From Streptomyces flaveolus (GTDB lineage: Bacteria > Actinomycetota > Actinomycetes > Streptomycetales > Streptomycetaceae): a DNA stretch of 64,000 nt. The stretch lies in NCBI RefSeq assembly GCF_014648815.1, contig NZ_BMRV01000013.1, positions 124,001 to 188,000 of the forward strand. The letters run 5' to 3'. The notes beneath the pieces were generated by a model that ran no database searches, was not told where the DNA came from, and worked only from the letters and a program-made list of their open reading frames with translations. This document shows positions 16,066 to 25,160 of this stretch, one piece after another. The translations under genes and the position numbers were made by a program. How positions within the stretch are numbered: position 1 is the stretch's first letter; each line of letters begins with the position of its first letter.

Positions 16066-16842
16066 CTAGTCGCCTGCGCGAGCAACGAGCAGTGGCTGGA
16101 AGAAGCCCGTCTCCTGCGGCATCCGCCATCGGGGCTCTGCGAACCCGGCCTCGGCCGCGAGGCGGGCGAGCCGCTCGCTGCCCAGTGCCCAGTAGGTGGT
16201 CCGGCGGACTCGCACGCGCCATTCCCCGTCTGCCGGGAGGAGCTGGAAGTGCTCCAGGTCGTAGTGCTCGCCGTCCTCGTACCAGTGCCAGAGCTGGAAG
16301 GTGACGGTCCTCTCTCCGCCGCCGGTACGGTCGGCGGTCCGGTGAACCTGAGGAGGCGTCGAGACCGGACGCTCGCCCAGCAGGTCGTCGTAGGGGCGCG
16401 TGCTGACCAGCAGCAGGCCGGTGGGGCGCAGCACACGGCGCATCTCGGTCAGGGCGGCGTGCACGTCCTGCTCGGTCAGCAGGTGGGGCAGTGAGTTGTC
16501 CGCGCAGACGACGGTGTCGAAGCGGCCGTCGGGGAAGGGGAGGCGCCGCATGTCCGCTGCGGCAGTGGGCAGGCTCAGGTTCCTGCGAGCGGCCTCGCGG
16601 GCGGCGCGGGCGGCGGCGCGGGGGCTGAGGTCGGTTCCGGTGACACGGTGCCCGAGCTGCGCCAGGCCGATGGCCTGGGTGCCAATGCCGCAGGAACAGT
16701 CGAGTACCGCGGCGCGGTCCTGACCGATCAGGGCATCGAGGGCGTCTCCCTGTCGGCGGACGCTCGCGTCCCAGTCCGGGTAGATCAGGTGATAGTCGTC
16801 GGCCAGGTCGTCGTAGAAGTGCCCCACCGGCGTCTCGGACAT
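16066..16842 (-). CDS. Class I SAM-dependent methyltransferase
   Basis: A 258-residue Rossmann-fold methyltransferase. Motif I is VLDCSCGIGTQAIGLA, motif II is GTDLSP, and FDTVVCADNSLPHLL carries motif IV. The C-terminal half has a beta-rich insert (TFQLWHWYEDGEHYDLEHFQ) that recalls glycine/sarcosine N-methyltransferases and other small-substrate enzymes. No RBS precedes the ATG, and a TAACCT-like -10 lies six bases upstream, so the mRNA may be leaderless. The gene is monocistronic. The substrate is not known. Confidence 0.88.
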   Translation of the reverse strand: MSETPVGHFYDDLADDYHLIYPDWDASVRRQGDALDALIGQDRAAVLDCSCGIGTQAIGLAQLGHRVTGTDLSPRAAARAAREAARRNLSLPTAAADMRRLPFPDGRFDTVVCADNSLPHLLTEQDVHAALTEMRRVLRPTGLLLVSTRPYDDLLGERPVSTPPQVHRTADRTGGGERTVTFQLWHWYEDGEHYDLEHFQLLPADGEWRVRVRRTTYWALGSERLARLAAEAGFAEPRWRMPQETGFFQPLLVARAGD

Positions 16843-16923
16843 GAACCGAGGTTACCGAGGCTGATCCACCGGGTGAGCCGGTTGCGCTGACGGGAGCGAT
16901 TGTTGCGGCCGCTCCCGGCGCCG

Positions 16924-18021
16924 TCACTCCCCCGGCACTCCGAGGCGCCGTAGGCGCGCGGGGGCGGGGCCGGTCGACTCGCGGGCGATGTAGGTGGTGC
17001 GCAGGGTGTGGCGGCGGGGCCGGGCCGTGGAGCCGTTGATGCGGCGGACCAGGATGTCCGCCGCCAGTCCGCCCAGTTCCTGTACCGGCTGGCCGACCAC
17101 GCTCAGCCGTGGCCGGACGAGCGTGGTCCACTCCGCGTCGTCGAAGCCGATGACCGAGACGTCGTCGGGGATGCGGGCGCCGAGGTCGAGCAGGGCGTCC
17201 AGCGTTCCGAGCGTGGCCACGTTGTCGGTGGTGAAGAGCGCCGTGGGCCGGTCGTCCGAGCTCATCAGGTCCAGTACGGCGGAGCGCGCCCACGTCCGGT
17301 CGTACCCGGTGTGGCGGATCAGCTCGGCCTCGCGGGGGATACCGGCGGCGCGCAGGGCCTGGCGGTATCCGGTGAGCCGCTCGGTCGTGGTCCAGATGTC
17401 CGCGCCCGGTGCCAGCCGCACGGAGTCCTCGTCGCCGGACGCCGAGGTGACGACCGCGATGCGCCGGTGCCCGGCACCGGTGAACCTCGCCACCGCCGCC
17501 TTGGCGGCACCGCGGTTGTCCACCACGACCGTGTCCAACTCGGCTCCGGCGAGCACGCGGTCCAGGAGGACCACGGGGACGCCCGAGGCGACGGCCTTGT
17601 CGAGATGCCCGTGCTCGGCGGCGGCGGGCGCCACGACCAGGCCGTCCACCCGCCGCTCGATGAACATCTGCACCGCCGACTTCTCCGTCTCGCCGTTCTC
17701 GTCGCTGTTGGCGAGGACGACCTGCAGGCCGGCCTTGGCCGCGACGTCGGTGACGCCGCGCACCGCACGGGCGAAGTAGGGGTTCTCCACGTCGGCGACC
17801 ACCACGCCCAGCGTGTGGGTACGCCCGCTGATCATGCTGCGGGCCACCGCGTTGGTGCTGTAGCCCAGTTCGGCGGCGGCGGCCAGCACCCGTTCCCGGG
17901 TGGCCGCGCTCGCCGACCCGTACCCGCCCAGGACCCGTGCGGCGGTCGCCTGTCCCACCCCGGCGTGCCGGGCGACGTCCGGGATGGTGACGCGGCGCGG
18001 CGGTCGGGGGGTGTTCGGCAT
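16924..18021 (-). CDS. LacI family transcriptional regulator of the fructosamine operon
   Basis: A 365-residue LacI repressor. The N-terminal HTH is VTIPDVARHAGVGQATAARV, followed by the hinge AELGYSTNAVARSMISGRTH and a periplasmic-binding-type ligand domain (LGVVVADVENPYFA, SVIGFDDAEW). It is divergent from the Pot-type importer/deglycase operon. A LacI-style operator (18136-18151) lies in the shared spacer. The ligand is probably the imported fructosyl-amine or its 6-phosphate. The ATG at 18021 fits the family N-terminus better than upstream codons. Confidence 0.93.
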   Translation of the reverse strand: MPNTPRPPRRVTIPDVARHAGVGQATAARVLGGYGSASAATRERVLAAAAELGYSTNAVARSMISGRTHTLGVVVADVENPYFARAVRGVTDVAAKAGLQVVLANSDENGETEKSAVQMFIERRVDGLVVAPAAAEHGHLDKAVASGVPVVLLDRVLAGAELDTVVVDNRGAAKAAVARFTGAGHRRIAVVTSASGDEDSVRLAPGADIWTTTERLTGYRQALRAAGIPREAELIRHTGYDRTWARSAVLDLMSSDDRPTALFTTDNVATLGTLDALLDLGARIPDDVSVIGFDDAEWTTLVRPRLSVVGQPVQELGGLAADILVRRINGSTARPRRHTLRTTYIARESTGPAPARLRRLGVPGE

Positions 18022-18095
18022 GGGCGGTCTCTTCGTCGGTGACGGCTCGGCGGACGCCGAGGAACGGGTCGATGAAATCCAGCGCCATTCAACCA

Positions 18096-18151
18096 TTGAC
18101 GGACGGCGCCTGCCGGTGGGTAAGGTACGAGCCCGTTGGTAACGTTATCAA
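18096..18151 (+). promoter_or_regulatory. Promoter and LacI-type operator of the Pot-frl operon
   Basis: A -35 TTGACG (18096-18101) and -10 TAAGGT (18121-18126, spacer 19) precede the 16-bp operator TTGGTAACGTTATCAA (18136-18151). The operator is a near-perfect palindrome with the central CG typical of LacI family sites. Repressor bound there would cover the start of the operon transcript. Confidence 0.7.
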
Positions 18152-18254
18152 ACCCCACCGGCAACCGCCCGCCCGCCTTTCACCCGGGCGACCACGGCAT
18201 GCCCGCGTGCACGGTCGCCCCGATCCCACGCCCCGAACACCGGAGGTATCACGG

Positions 18255-19427
18255 ATGGCACCCGACACCCTCTCGCCGCCACCGGCCGCAGGCCCGGCCA
18301 TCACCCTCGTCGACGTGGTCAAGGACTTCGGCGGCGCCCGGGACGCGGCGGCCGTCCGCGGCGTCAGCCTCTCCATCGGCGAGGGCGAGTTCTTCTCGCT
18401 GCTGGGCCCCTCCGGCTGCGGCAAGACCACCACCCTGCGGATGATCGCCGGCTTCGAGGAACCGACCGGCGGCGAGATCCTCCTGCACGGCCGCGACATG
18501 GTCGGCGTACCGGCCAACAAGCGTGACATCAACATGGTGTTCCAGTCCTACGCCCTCTTCCCGCACCTGAGCGTCGCGGACAACGTGGCGTTCGGACTGC
18601 GCCGGCGGCGCGTACCCAAGGACGAGATCCGCGACCGGGTCGACAGGATCCTGGGCACCGTCGAACTCGCCGACAAGGCCGACCGCCGCCCCCGCCAGCT
18701 CTCCGGTGGCCAGCAGCAGCGCGTCGCACTCGCCCGCGCCCTGGTCAACCGCCCCCGCGCGCTGCTGCTCGACGAACCCCTCGGCGCCCTCGACCTGAAG
18801 CTCCGCCAGTCCATGCAGCTGGAACTCAAGCGGATCCAGCGCGAGGTCGGCATCACCTTCATCTACGTCACGCACGACCAGGCAGAGGCTCTGACCATGT
18901 CCGACCGGATCGCGGTGATGAACCAGGGTGTGGTCGAGCAGGTCGGCTCGCCGCAGGAGGTCTACGAACGGCCCGCCACCGCGTTCGTCGCCGGGTTCAT
19001 CGGCACCTCCAACCTGATCGGCGGGCGTCTGACCTCCACGGATGCGGGGACCGGGGTGGTCGATCTCGGCGACGGCGACCGCATCACGGTCGCGTTGCGC
19101 GGCTCCCGGAGTCCCGGAGAGGCCGTCGAGATCACCGTGCGGCCCGAGAAGATCAGGCTGACCGCCGGCCCGGCGGACAGCGCCAGCCGTGTCCGCGGCA
19201 CCGTCCGGGAGGTCGTCTACCTCGGTACGTCCACCAGCTACTCGGTGGAGACCCGCACCGGCGCGGAGATGACGGTCTTCCAGCCCAACGACGGCACCGC
19301 GCCCGTGTGTCCGGCCCGCGGCGACACCGTCTGGCTCTCCTGGTCCACCGCCCACTCCTACCTGCTCAGCACCGCACCCAGTCCTGCGGCAACCGCCGCC
19401 GCCCCGGTTTCCCTCACCTCGCGCTGA
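18255..19427 (+). CDS. ABC importer ATP-binding protein, PotA-like
   Basis: A 390-residue ATPase. Walker A is LGPSGCGKTTTL, the Q-loop is MVFQSYALFPHL, the signature is RQLSGGQQQRVALARAL, Walker B is ALLLDEPLGALD and the H-loop is YVTHDQ. A C-terminal TOBE domain (VRPEKIRL onwards) fits the spermidine/putrescine-type and opine-type importers. CGGAGG precedes the ATG at 18255. It is the first gene of the operon behind the LacI operator. Confidence 0.93.
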   Translation: MAPDTLSPPPAAGPAITLVDVVKDFGGARDAAAVRGVSLSIGEGEFFSLLGPSGCGKTTTLRMIAGFEEPTGGEILLHGRDMVGVPANKRDINMVFQSYALFPHLSVADNVAFGLRRRRVPKDEIRDRVDRILGTVELADKADRRPRQLSGGQQQRVALARALVNRPRALLLDEPLGALDLKLRQSMQLELKRIQREVGITFIYVTHDQAEALTMSDRIAVMNQGVVEQVGSPQEVYERPATAFVAGFIGTSNLIGGRLTSTDAGTGVVDLGDGDRITVALRGSRSPGEAVEITVRPEKIRLTAGPADSASRVRGTVREVVYLGTSTSYSVETRTGAEMTVFQPNDGTAPVCPARGDTVWLSWSTAHSYLLSTAPSPAATAAAPVSLTSR

Positions 19428-19443
19428 CGACAGGCAGACCACC

Positions 19444-20715
19444 ATGCCCGAGCACTCCACACCCTTCGCGCCCCGGCCGCGCGGACTGACCCCGCGCGGC
19501 CTCACCCGGCGCGGTCTGCTGCGCGCCGCGTTCGGCGCCGCCGCGCTGGCCCCGCTCGCCGCGTGCAGCGTTCCCGGCGCCCGCGTGCACGTCCCCACCG
19601 GCAAGGCCGAGATCGCCGCGGCCGTGAGCGACTTCTGGACCGGCAGGAAGAGGTCGGGGAAGCTGGATTTCGTCAACTACACGCAGTACATCGACGTCGA
19701 CCCCGCCGACCAGGGCAGGCATCCGACCCTGGACGCCTTCACCCGCGAGAGCGGCATCGAGGTCACCTACCACGAGCTGATCGACGACAGCGCCTCCTGG
19801 TTCGGCAAGATCCAGCCCGAGTTCGCCTCCGGCCAGGGCATCGGCTACGACCTCATGGTCGTCGGCGGCGACAGCTACCTCACCAAGTACATCGAACTGG
19901 GCTGCCTGGCCCCGCTCGACCACAGCCGGCTGCCCCACTTCGCGGAACACGGCGGGGCCGCGTTCAAGAACTCCTCCTTCGACCCCGGCAACGTCTACAC
20001 CGTTCCCTGGCAGTCCGGCATGACCGGCATCGGCTACGACCCGGCCCAGGTCGGCCGGAAGATCACCAGCTGGCAGGACCTGCTCGACCCGAAGCTGAAG
20101 GGCCGGGTCGGCATGTGGAACGACGCGATCCAGATGGGCAACGTCGCCCTGCTGGCCATCGGCGTCGACCCCGAGACCTCGGCCCCGGCCGACTGGCGCA
20201 AGGCGGCGGCCTGGCTGCGCGAGCAGCGCGACGCCGGCATGGTCCGCTCCTACTCCACCGCGACCTACCAGTCCTCGCTCCAGCGCGGCGACCTGGCGGC
20301 CTCGCTGGTGTACTCGGGCGATGTCTTCCAGGCCAACCAGAGCGGTTCGGCACTGGAGTTCGTCATTCCCGAAGAGGGCGGTCTGCTGTGGACCGACAAC
20401 CTCTGCATCCCGTCGACGGCCGCCCATCCCGTCGACGCGCTGACCTACATGGACTACGTCTACCGGCCCGAGGTCGCCGCGAAGATCAGCGAGACCGTGC
20501 AGTTCGTCTGCCCGGTTCCCGCCGCGCAGCAGATCGTCGCCCGTGACGCGGCCGCCGCCACCGGCGAGCGGCGCAGTGTGCTCGACGCTCTGAGCACCAG
20601 CCCTCTGGTCTTCCCGACCGAGGCCGACGAAGCCAGGCTGCGCCACCTGCGGGTGCTCGACCAAGAGGAGGAGAAGCAGTGGAACGCACTGTTCGAACCG
20701 ATCTACCAGGCGTGA
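19444..20715 (+). CDS. Extracellular solute-binding lipoprotein, PotD/F-like
   Basis: A 423-residue binding protein. The N-terminus has twin arginines (TRRGLLRAAFG) and a lipobox LAPLAAC, so it is probably a Tat- or Sec-exported lipoprotein anchored outside the membrane. FVNYTQYIDVD, ELIDDSASWFGKIQPEFASG and YDLMVVGGDSYLTKYIELG match the PotD/PotF class that binds polyamines, opines and related amines. Genes downstream encode an FrlB/FrlD pair, so a fructosyl-amino compound is the likely ligand rather than a polyamine. Confidence 0.92.
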   Translation: MPEHSTPFAPRPRGLTPRGLTRRGLLRAAFGAAALAPLAACSVPGARVHVPTGKAEIAAAVSDFWTGRKRSGKLDFVNYTQYIDVDPADQGRHPTLDAFTRESGIEVTYHELIDDSASWFGKIQPEFASGQGIGYDLMVVGGDSYLTKYIELGCLAPLDHSRLPHFAEHGGAAFKNSSFDPGNVYTVPWQSGMTGIGYDPAQVGRKITSWQDLLDPKLKGRVGMWNDAIQMGNVALLAIGVDPETSAPADWRKAAAWLREQRDAGMVRSYSTATYQSSLQRGDLAASLVYSGDVFQANQSGSALEFVIPEEGGLLWTDNLCIPSTAAHPVDALTYMDYVYRPEVAAKISETVQFVCPVPAAQQIVARDAAAATGERRSVLDALSTSPLVFPTEADEARLRHLRVLDQEEEKQWNALFEPIYQA

Positions 20716-21593
20716 CCCGCAGGCAGCGACGCCGGCGTTCCGGGGCCGCCCTGGCGCCCTACTGGCTGATCCTGCCGGGCTGGCTGTGGCTGGCCGCCTT
20801 CTTCGTCACCCCCGTGATCGTGATGGTGTCGCTGTCGCTGCAGACCGGCGACTTCATCGACGGCTTCCGCCAGACCTGGCACTTCAGCACCTACGCCGAC
20901 GCGGTCGGCACCTACCACGTGCAGCTGGTGCGGTCCCTGGTCTACGGCGCCGCGGCCACCGTCTCCTGCGCCCTCATCGGCTACCCGGTGGCGTACTGGA
21001 TCGCCTTCCGGGCCGGCCGGCACAAGTCGGTGTTCCTCTTCCTGCTCCTGCTGCCGTTCTTCGTCTCCTTCGTCATCCGCACCCAGTCCTGGAACGTGGT
21101 GCTCGCCGACCAGGGTGTCCTGCTCGGGCCGCTGAAGGACATGGGCCTGCTCTCCGACGACGTCCACCTGCTGGCCACGCCGTACGCGGTGATCGGCGGA
21201 CTGACCTACAACTTCCTGCCGTTCATGGTGCTGCCGATCTACGTGGCCCTGGAACGCGTGGACCCCAAGGTGATCGAGGCGTCCACCGACCTGTACGCCT
21301 CCAAGGCGGGGACCTTCCTGCGCGTGGTGCTGCCGCTGTCGCTGCCCGGAGTCTTCGCCGGGGTGCTGCTGACCTTCGTGCCCGCCTCCGCCGACTACGT
21401 CAACGCCGGCATCCTCGGCGGCCCCTCCACCACGATGATCGGCAACATCATCCAGACCGAGTACTTCACCAACCTCGACTACCCCGGCGCCGCCGCCCTG
21501 TCCTTCGTCCTCATGGGCGCGCTGCTGCTGGCCGTGTTCACCTATGCCCGCGCCCTGGGCACCGACGAGGTCCTGGAGGTGGCCGCGCGATGA
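20679..21593 (+). CDS. ABC importer permease, PotB-like
   Basis: A 304-residue inner-membrane permease with about six helices, from LPGWLWLAAFFVTPVIVMVS to a last helix near LSFVLMGALLLAVF. The EAA-type loop lies near VDPKVIEASTDLYASKAGTF. The GTG at 20679 lies inside the end of the binding-protein gene (37-nt overlap) and has GAGGAGGAG six bases before it, so the overlapping start is well supported. It ends with a four-base overlap with the second permease. Confidence 0.92.
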   Translation: MERTVRTDLPGVTRRQRRRRSGAALAPYWLILPGWLWLAAFFVTPVIVMVSLSLQTGDFIDGFRQTWHFSTYADAVGTYHVQLVRSLVYGAAATVSCALIGYPVAYWIAFRAGRHKSVFLFLLLLPFFVSFVIRTQSWNVVLADQGVLLGPLKDMGLLSDDVHLLATPYAVIGGLTYNFLPFMVLPIYVALERVDPKVIEASTDLYASKAGTFLRVVLPLSLPGVFAGVLLTFVPASADYVNAGILGGPSTTMIGNIIQTEYFTNLDYPGAAALSFVLMGALLLAVFTYARALGTDEVLEVAAR

Positions 21594-22435
21594 CCGCCCA
21601 GACCGTCGCCCCCGCGGCCGACGCGCCCGCCGTCGCGCGACCGCGCCCCGCCCGGCGCGTGCGACGCCGCCCCGCCCTCACGCTGTACACCGGGCTGGTG
21701 CTGGCCTGGCTGCTGCTGCCGATCGCCGTCATGGTCCTGTTCGGCTTCAACGACACCGGCAGCAAGGTGAACTTCACCTGGCAGGGATTCACCCTGGACT
21801 GGTACCGGCACCTGTTCGCCATCCCCAACCTGACGGCCGCGCTGGTCAACAGCCTGACCATCGCCCTGGTCGTCGCCGTGGTCGCCACGCTGCTGGGCAC
21901 CCCGATCGGGCTGGCGCTCGGCCGCTACCGCTTCCGCGGCCGGGGCTCGGTGGACCTGCTGATGTTCGCCGCCATCGCGGCACCCGAGATCGCCCTCGGC
22001 GCCGCTCTGCTGTCGCTGTTCATCGTCATGGGCGTGCCCCGCGGCTACTGGACGGTCGTCATCGCCCACGTGGCCTTCTGCATCCCCTACGTCGCCATCA
22101 CCGTACGGGCGCGCATGGCGGGGTACGACCCCACCCTGGAGGAGGCCGCCCGCGACCTGGGGGCGGGCCCCTGGACGGCGTTCCGGCTGGTCACCCTGCC
22201 GATGCTGCTGCCCGGTGTGGCCTCCGGCGCGCTGCTGTGCTTCGCGCTGTCCGTCGACGACTACGTCATCACCAGCTTCAACGCCGGCCGTACGGTCACC
22301 TTCCCGCTGTGGGTCTACAGCGCCAGCCGTACCGGTGTGCCCCCGCAGGTCAATGTCATGGGAACGCTGATCTTCGTCGGCGGCCTCGTCGTCGCCGGGG
22401 CGAACGTGCTGTTCTCCCGGCGCCGCGCGGTCTGA
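21590..22435 (+). CDS. ABC importer permease, PotC-like
   Basis: A 281-residue permease. It has a basic cytosolic N-terminus, then LYTGLVLAWLLLPIAVMVLF, and an EAA loop near YDPTLEEAARDLGAGPWTAF. It starts ATGA-coupled to the PotB-like gene. With 18255, 19444 and 20679 it completes a four-gene importer. Such heterodimeric permeases serve polyamines, and in Agrobacterium the opine mannopine, which is chemically close to Amadori compounds. Confidence 0.92.
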   Translation: MTAQTVAPAADAPAVARPRPARRVRRRPALTLYTGLVLAWLLLPIAVMVLFGFNDTGSKVNFTWQGFTLDWYRHLFAIPNLTAALVNSLTIALVVAVVATLLGTPIGLALGRYRFRGRGSVDLLMFAAIAAPEIALGAALLSLFIVMGVPRGYWTVVIAHVAFCIPYVAITVRARMAGYDPTLEEAARDLGAGPWTAFRLVTLPMLLPGVASGALLCFALSVDDYVITSFNAGRTVTFPLWVYSASRTGVPPQVNVMGTLIFVGGLVVAGANVLFSRRRAV

Positions 22436-22522
22436 CCCGATCCGGTCCCCGCGCCCCCTCGGTCACCGGTCCACCGGCACCCGCCGGCCGGTGCGGAACA
22501 ACCCACAAAGGAAATCATCACC

Positions 22523-23524
22523 GTGCTCTCTTTCAACGAAGCCGAGTTCGTCGCCCAGACGGAAAGCCTCGTGGCGCTGCGCCCCCAGATCGAGAAGGTC
22601 GCCGACCGGCTGATCGACGACGGGTACGACAACGTGCTCCTCGTGGGCGCGGGCGGGACGTACGCGCAGATGTGGCCCTACGAGCACCTCGCCCGGCGCA
22701 CCTCGCTGCTGCCGGTCCGCGCCGCCGTCGCCGCCGAACTCGTCACCTCCGGCGACGCCCGTCTCGGCGAGCGCACCGCCGCCGTCTTCACCTCCGTCTC
22801 CGGCACCACCGAGGACAGCCTCCGCGCCATCGAGTACTGCAGGTCCCGCGGCGCCCTCACGATCGGCTTCACCGGCCACCCCGACTCGCCCGTCGCGCAC
22901 AGCGTGGACACCGCGCTGATATCCGCGCCCAAGGCCTGGCCGTTCGACGTCCAGCTGCTGCTGCTCATGGGCCGGCTGCTGTCGCGGCGGGGCGAGTTCG
23001 AGGGCTACGAGCGGCTGGCCGACGAGCTGGCGGGCCTGCCCCGCATCCTGGTGGACGTGGCGCGGCAGGCCGAGCCGGTGGCGGCGGCCTTCGCGGAGGC
23101 CCACAAGGACGACGACTACCACTTCCTCATCGGCGGCGGGAACCTGTGGGGATTCACCTACCTGTACTCGATGTGCATCCTCGAGGAGATGCAGTGGCTG
23201 CGCACCACCCGGGTGCACAGCGCGGAGTTCTTCCACGGTTCGCTGGAACTCCTGGAGGAGGACACCAGCGTGATCGTCTTCCAGGGTGAGGACGAGACGC
23301 GGGCACTGACCGACCGGGCCGAGTCCTTCGCGAAGCGCGTCTCCAAGGACGTGACCGTCTTCGACGCCCGCGACTACCCCCTGGAGGGCATCAGCCCGGA
23401 GTTCCGGGGACTGCTCGCGCCGCTGGTGCTGGACACGGTGATGGACCGGGTCAGCAAGCACCTGGAGCGGGTGCGGGACCACTCGCTCGACCTGCGCCGC
23501 TACTACCGCGTCATGGACTACTGA
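22523..23524 (+). CDS. frlB: SIS-domain deglycase, FrlB-like (fructosamine 6-phosphate deglycase)
   Basis: A 333-residue double-SIS protein. VLLVGAGGTYAQMWPYEHLA is the first SIS strand-loop, FTSVSGTTEDSLRA the phosphosugar Ser/Thr loop, and HSAEFFHGSLELLEED the FrlB-like Glu/His segment before the C-terminal DLRRYYRVMDY. FrlB splits fructoselysine 6-phosphate into glucose 6-phosphate and lysine, and length and C-terminus match that family. The FrlD-type kinase gene follows. Glucosamine-fructose isomerase-type proteins are a less likely alternative. The amine released is not defined by sequence. Confidence 0.85.
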   Translation: MLSFNEAEFVAQTESLVALRPQIEKVADRLIDDGYDNVLLVGAGGTYAQMWPYEHLARRTSLLPVRAAVAAELVTSGDARLGERTAAVFTSVSGTTEDSLRAIEYCRSRGALTIGFTGHPDSPVAHSVDTALISAPKAWPFDVQLLLLMGRLLSRRGEFEGYERLADELAGLPRILVDVARQAEPVAAAFAEAHKDDDYHFLIGGGNLWGFTYLYSMCILEEMQWLRTTRVHSAEFFHGSLELLEEDTSVIVFQGEDETRALTDRAESFAKRVSKDVTVFDARDYPLEGISPEFRGLLAPLVLDTVMDRVSKHLERVRDHSLDLRRYYRVMDY

Positions 23525-23639
23525 GCGCCGGACCGGTTCCCCTCGCCCATCCACCCCGCGCGCCGGTGCCCCGGCACCGGCGCGCCCATGGCGGGCGCCG
23601 CGTTCCCCGCACGCCGTGTCCGCGCCTCGGGAGACCTTG

Positions 23640-24521
23640 ATGAACGTGCTCGGCTTCGGCGACAACACCGTCGACCGCTTCGTGGACCGCGGCACCGACT
23701 ACCCCGGCGGCAACTGTGTCAACGTCGCCGTCTACGCCCGCCGGCTCGGCCTTGAGGCCGCCTATCTGGGGGTGTTCGGTGACGACGACCTCGGCACCTT
23801 CCTCCGTACGGCCGTGACGGCGCAGGGCGTCGCCGTGGACCACAGCCCGGTGCGCCGGGGCGGGACCTCGGTCTCCACCCTGCATGTGCGGGACGGCGAC
23901 CGGGTGTTCCTCGCGTACGACGAGGGCGGCGAGGCCGTGCGCGAACCACTCGTCCTGGACCCCGGGCTGAGGGCGTACGCGGCGTCGTTCGCCCTCGTGC
24001 ACTCCAGCGTCTACTCCCGCACCGAGGCCGAACTGCCCGGGCTCGCCGCGGCCGGCCCGCTGATCAGCTTCGACTTCTCCGACGAGGCGGAGTTCCGTAC
24101 CCCCGCCTACCTCGACCGCGTCTGTCCCCACGTAGACCTGGCGCTGCTGTCGTGCTCGCACCTGGACGAACCCGCGACGCGCGGGCTGCTCGCGGAGGTG
24201 GTGGGGCGAGGGGCCGGGACGGCGCTCGCCACGCGTGGCCTCGAGGGGGCGATCGCGTACGACGGACGCGTCACGGTCACCGCGCCGGCCCGCCACGCGG
24301 ACCCGGGGTCGATGTCCGACACGATGGGCTGCGGAGACGCCTTCCTCGCCGGGTTCGTCGTGTCCCTGCTGCGCGACGGATGGTCCCGGCGGGTTCCGCC
24401 GGCACCGGAAACCCTGGAACACGCGCTGCGCCGCGGTGCACAAGCGGCGTACGAGCAGTGCTTCGTGGAAGCGGCCTTCGGCTGCGGCCGTCCGACTCCG
24501 GCGGTGAGGGCCGGGAGGTGA
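23640..24521 (+). CDS. frlD: PfkB-family kinase, FrlD-like (fructosamine 6-kinase)
   Basis: A 293-residue ribokinase-fold kinase. It begins MNVLGFGDNTVDRFVDRGTD and continues YPGGNCVNVAVYARRLG, a pattern shared with fructoselysine 6-kinase. LISFDFSDEAEFRTPAYLD also matches FrlD, and DTMGCGDAFLAGF holds the catalytic Asp with GCGD in place of the usual GAGD. It should phosphorylate the imported fructosyl-amine at C6 so that the upstream deglycase can act. The ATG at 23640 has GGGAG eight bases upstream; a GTG 24 bases earlier is the alternative. Confidence 0.87.
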   Translation: MNVLGFGDNTVDRFVDRGTDYPGGNCVNVAVYARRLGLEAAYLGVFGDDDLGTFLRTAVTAQGVAVDHSPVRRGGTSVSTLHVRDGDRVFLAYDEGGEAVREPLVLDPGLRAYAASFALVHSSVYSRTEAELPGLAAAGPLISFDFSDEAEFRTPAYLDRVCPHVDLALLSCSHLDEPATRGLLAEVVGRGAGTALATRGLEGAIAYDGRVTVTAPARHADPGSMSDTMGCGDAFLAGFVVSLLRDGWSRRVPPAPETLEHALRRGAQAAYEQCFVEAAFGCGRPTPAVRAGR

Positions 24522-24656
24522 CGTGCCGGCCCGGCATCGCCCCCGCCGGACAGGGTGGAGAGCGCGAGAAGGCCCGGGTCGTGGTCCCCGTGCCACGCGT
24601 CCCTCTCGTCCGAGTGGGCCCCGTCCGTGCGGGGCCGTGCCGGGCAGCCGGGCCGC

Positions 24657-25106
24657 ATGACCACTGATGCAAGCCGCCTCCGGCTCGTGCAGACCGTGTT
24701 CGACAGCACCGATGCCCGCCGGCGCGCCGAGTTCTACCGGTCCCTGCTGGGCCTCGACTACGCCGACGGGGACGAGCCGCCTCCGGACGGGCAGCCGGAC
24801 GAGCGCGGCCGGGACTGGCTGGTGGTGCGTACGCCCGACGGTGTACCGCAGCTCGCCTTCCAGCAGGTGACGTGCCTTCGCGAACCGGACTGGCCCGACG
24901 GGCCGGTGCCGCAGCAGCTGCACCTCGACATGCGCGTCGGCTCGCTGGAGGAGCTGTGGAACCAGCACGAGCGCGTGCTCGCCCTCGGCGGCAGCCTGCT
25001 CAGCGACCGGGACCGGCCGGACCCCGACGACGCGGAGCGCTTCCGGGTCTACCGGGACCCCGAGGACCATCCGTTCTGCATCTTCGTCGCGGAGCGGGAC
25101 GAGTAG
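24657..25106 (+). CDS. VOC family (glyoxalase/bleomycin-resistance-like) protein
   Basis: A 149-residue protein with paired beta-alpha-beta-beta-beta modules: VQTVFDSTDARRRAEFYRSL at the start, LHLDMRVGSLEEL in the middle and FRVYRDPEDHPFCIFV at the end. The His in LHLDM and Glu/Asp near the end could bind metal. Many Streptomyces encode such proteins without a known substrate. It follows frlD after 135 bp on the same strand but is probably separate. No clear RBS is seen, so the start is tentative. Confidence 0.85.
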   Translation: MTTDASRLRLVQTVFDSTDARRRAEFYRSLLGLDYADGDEPPPDGQPDERGRDWLVVRTPDGVPQLAFQQVTCLREPDWPDGPVPQQLHLDMRVGSLEELWNQHERVLALGGSLLSDRDRPDPDDAERFRVYRDPEDHPFCIFVAERDE

Positions 25107-25160
25107 AGGTTGCCGGGGCACCCGGCCCCCGGGGGCCGAGCCAGGACGCGCCCAGCGACG

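Noticed and set aside
18255..22435. Importer as a true spermidine/putrescine system
   Set aside because: Its operon continues into FrlB- and FrlD-like genes and has a LacI regulator, so an Amadori-type substrate fits better; Pot is only the closest well-known family.
25123..25138. CGGCCCCCGGGGGCCG palindrome as terminator
   Set aside because: A palindrome with no loop cannot form a normal hairpin, and such GC runs arise by chance in this genome.
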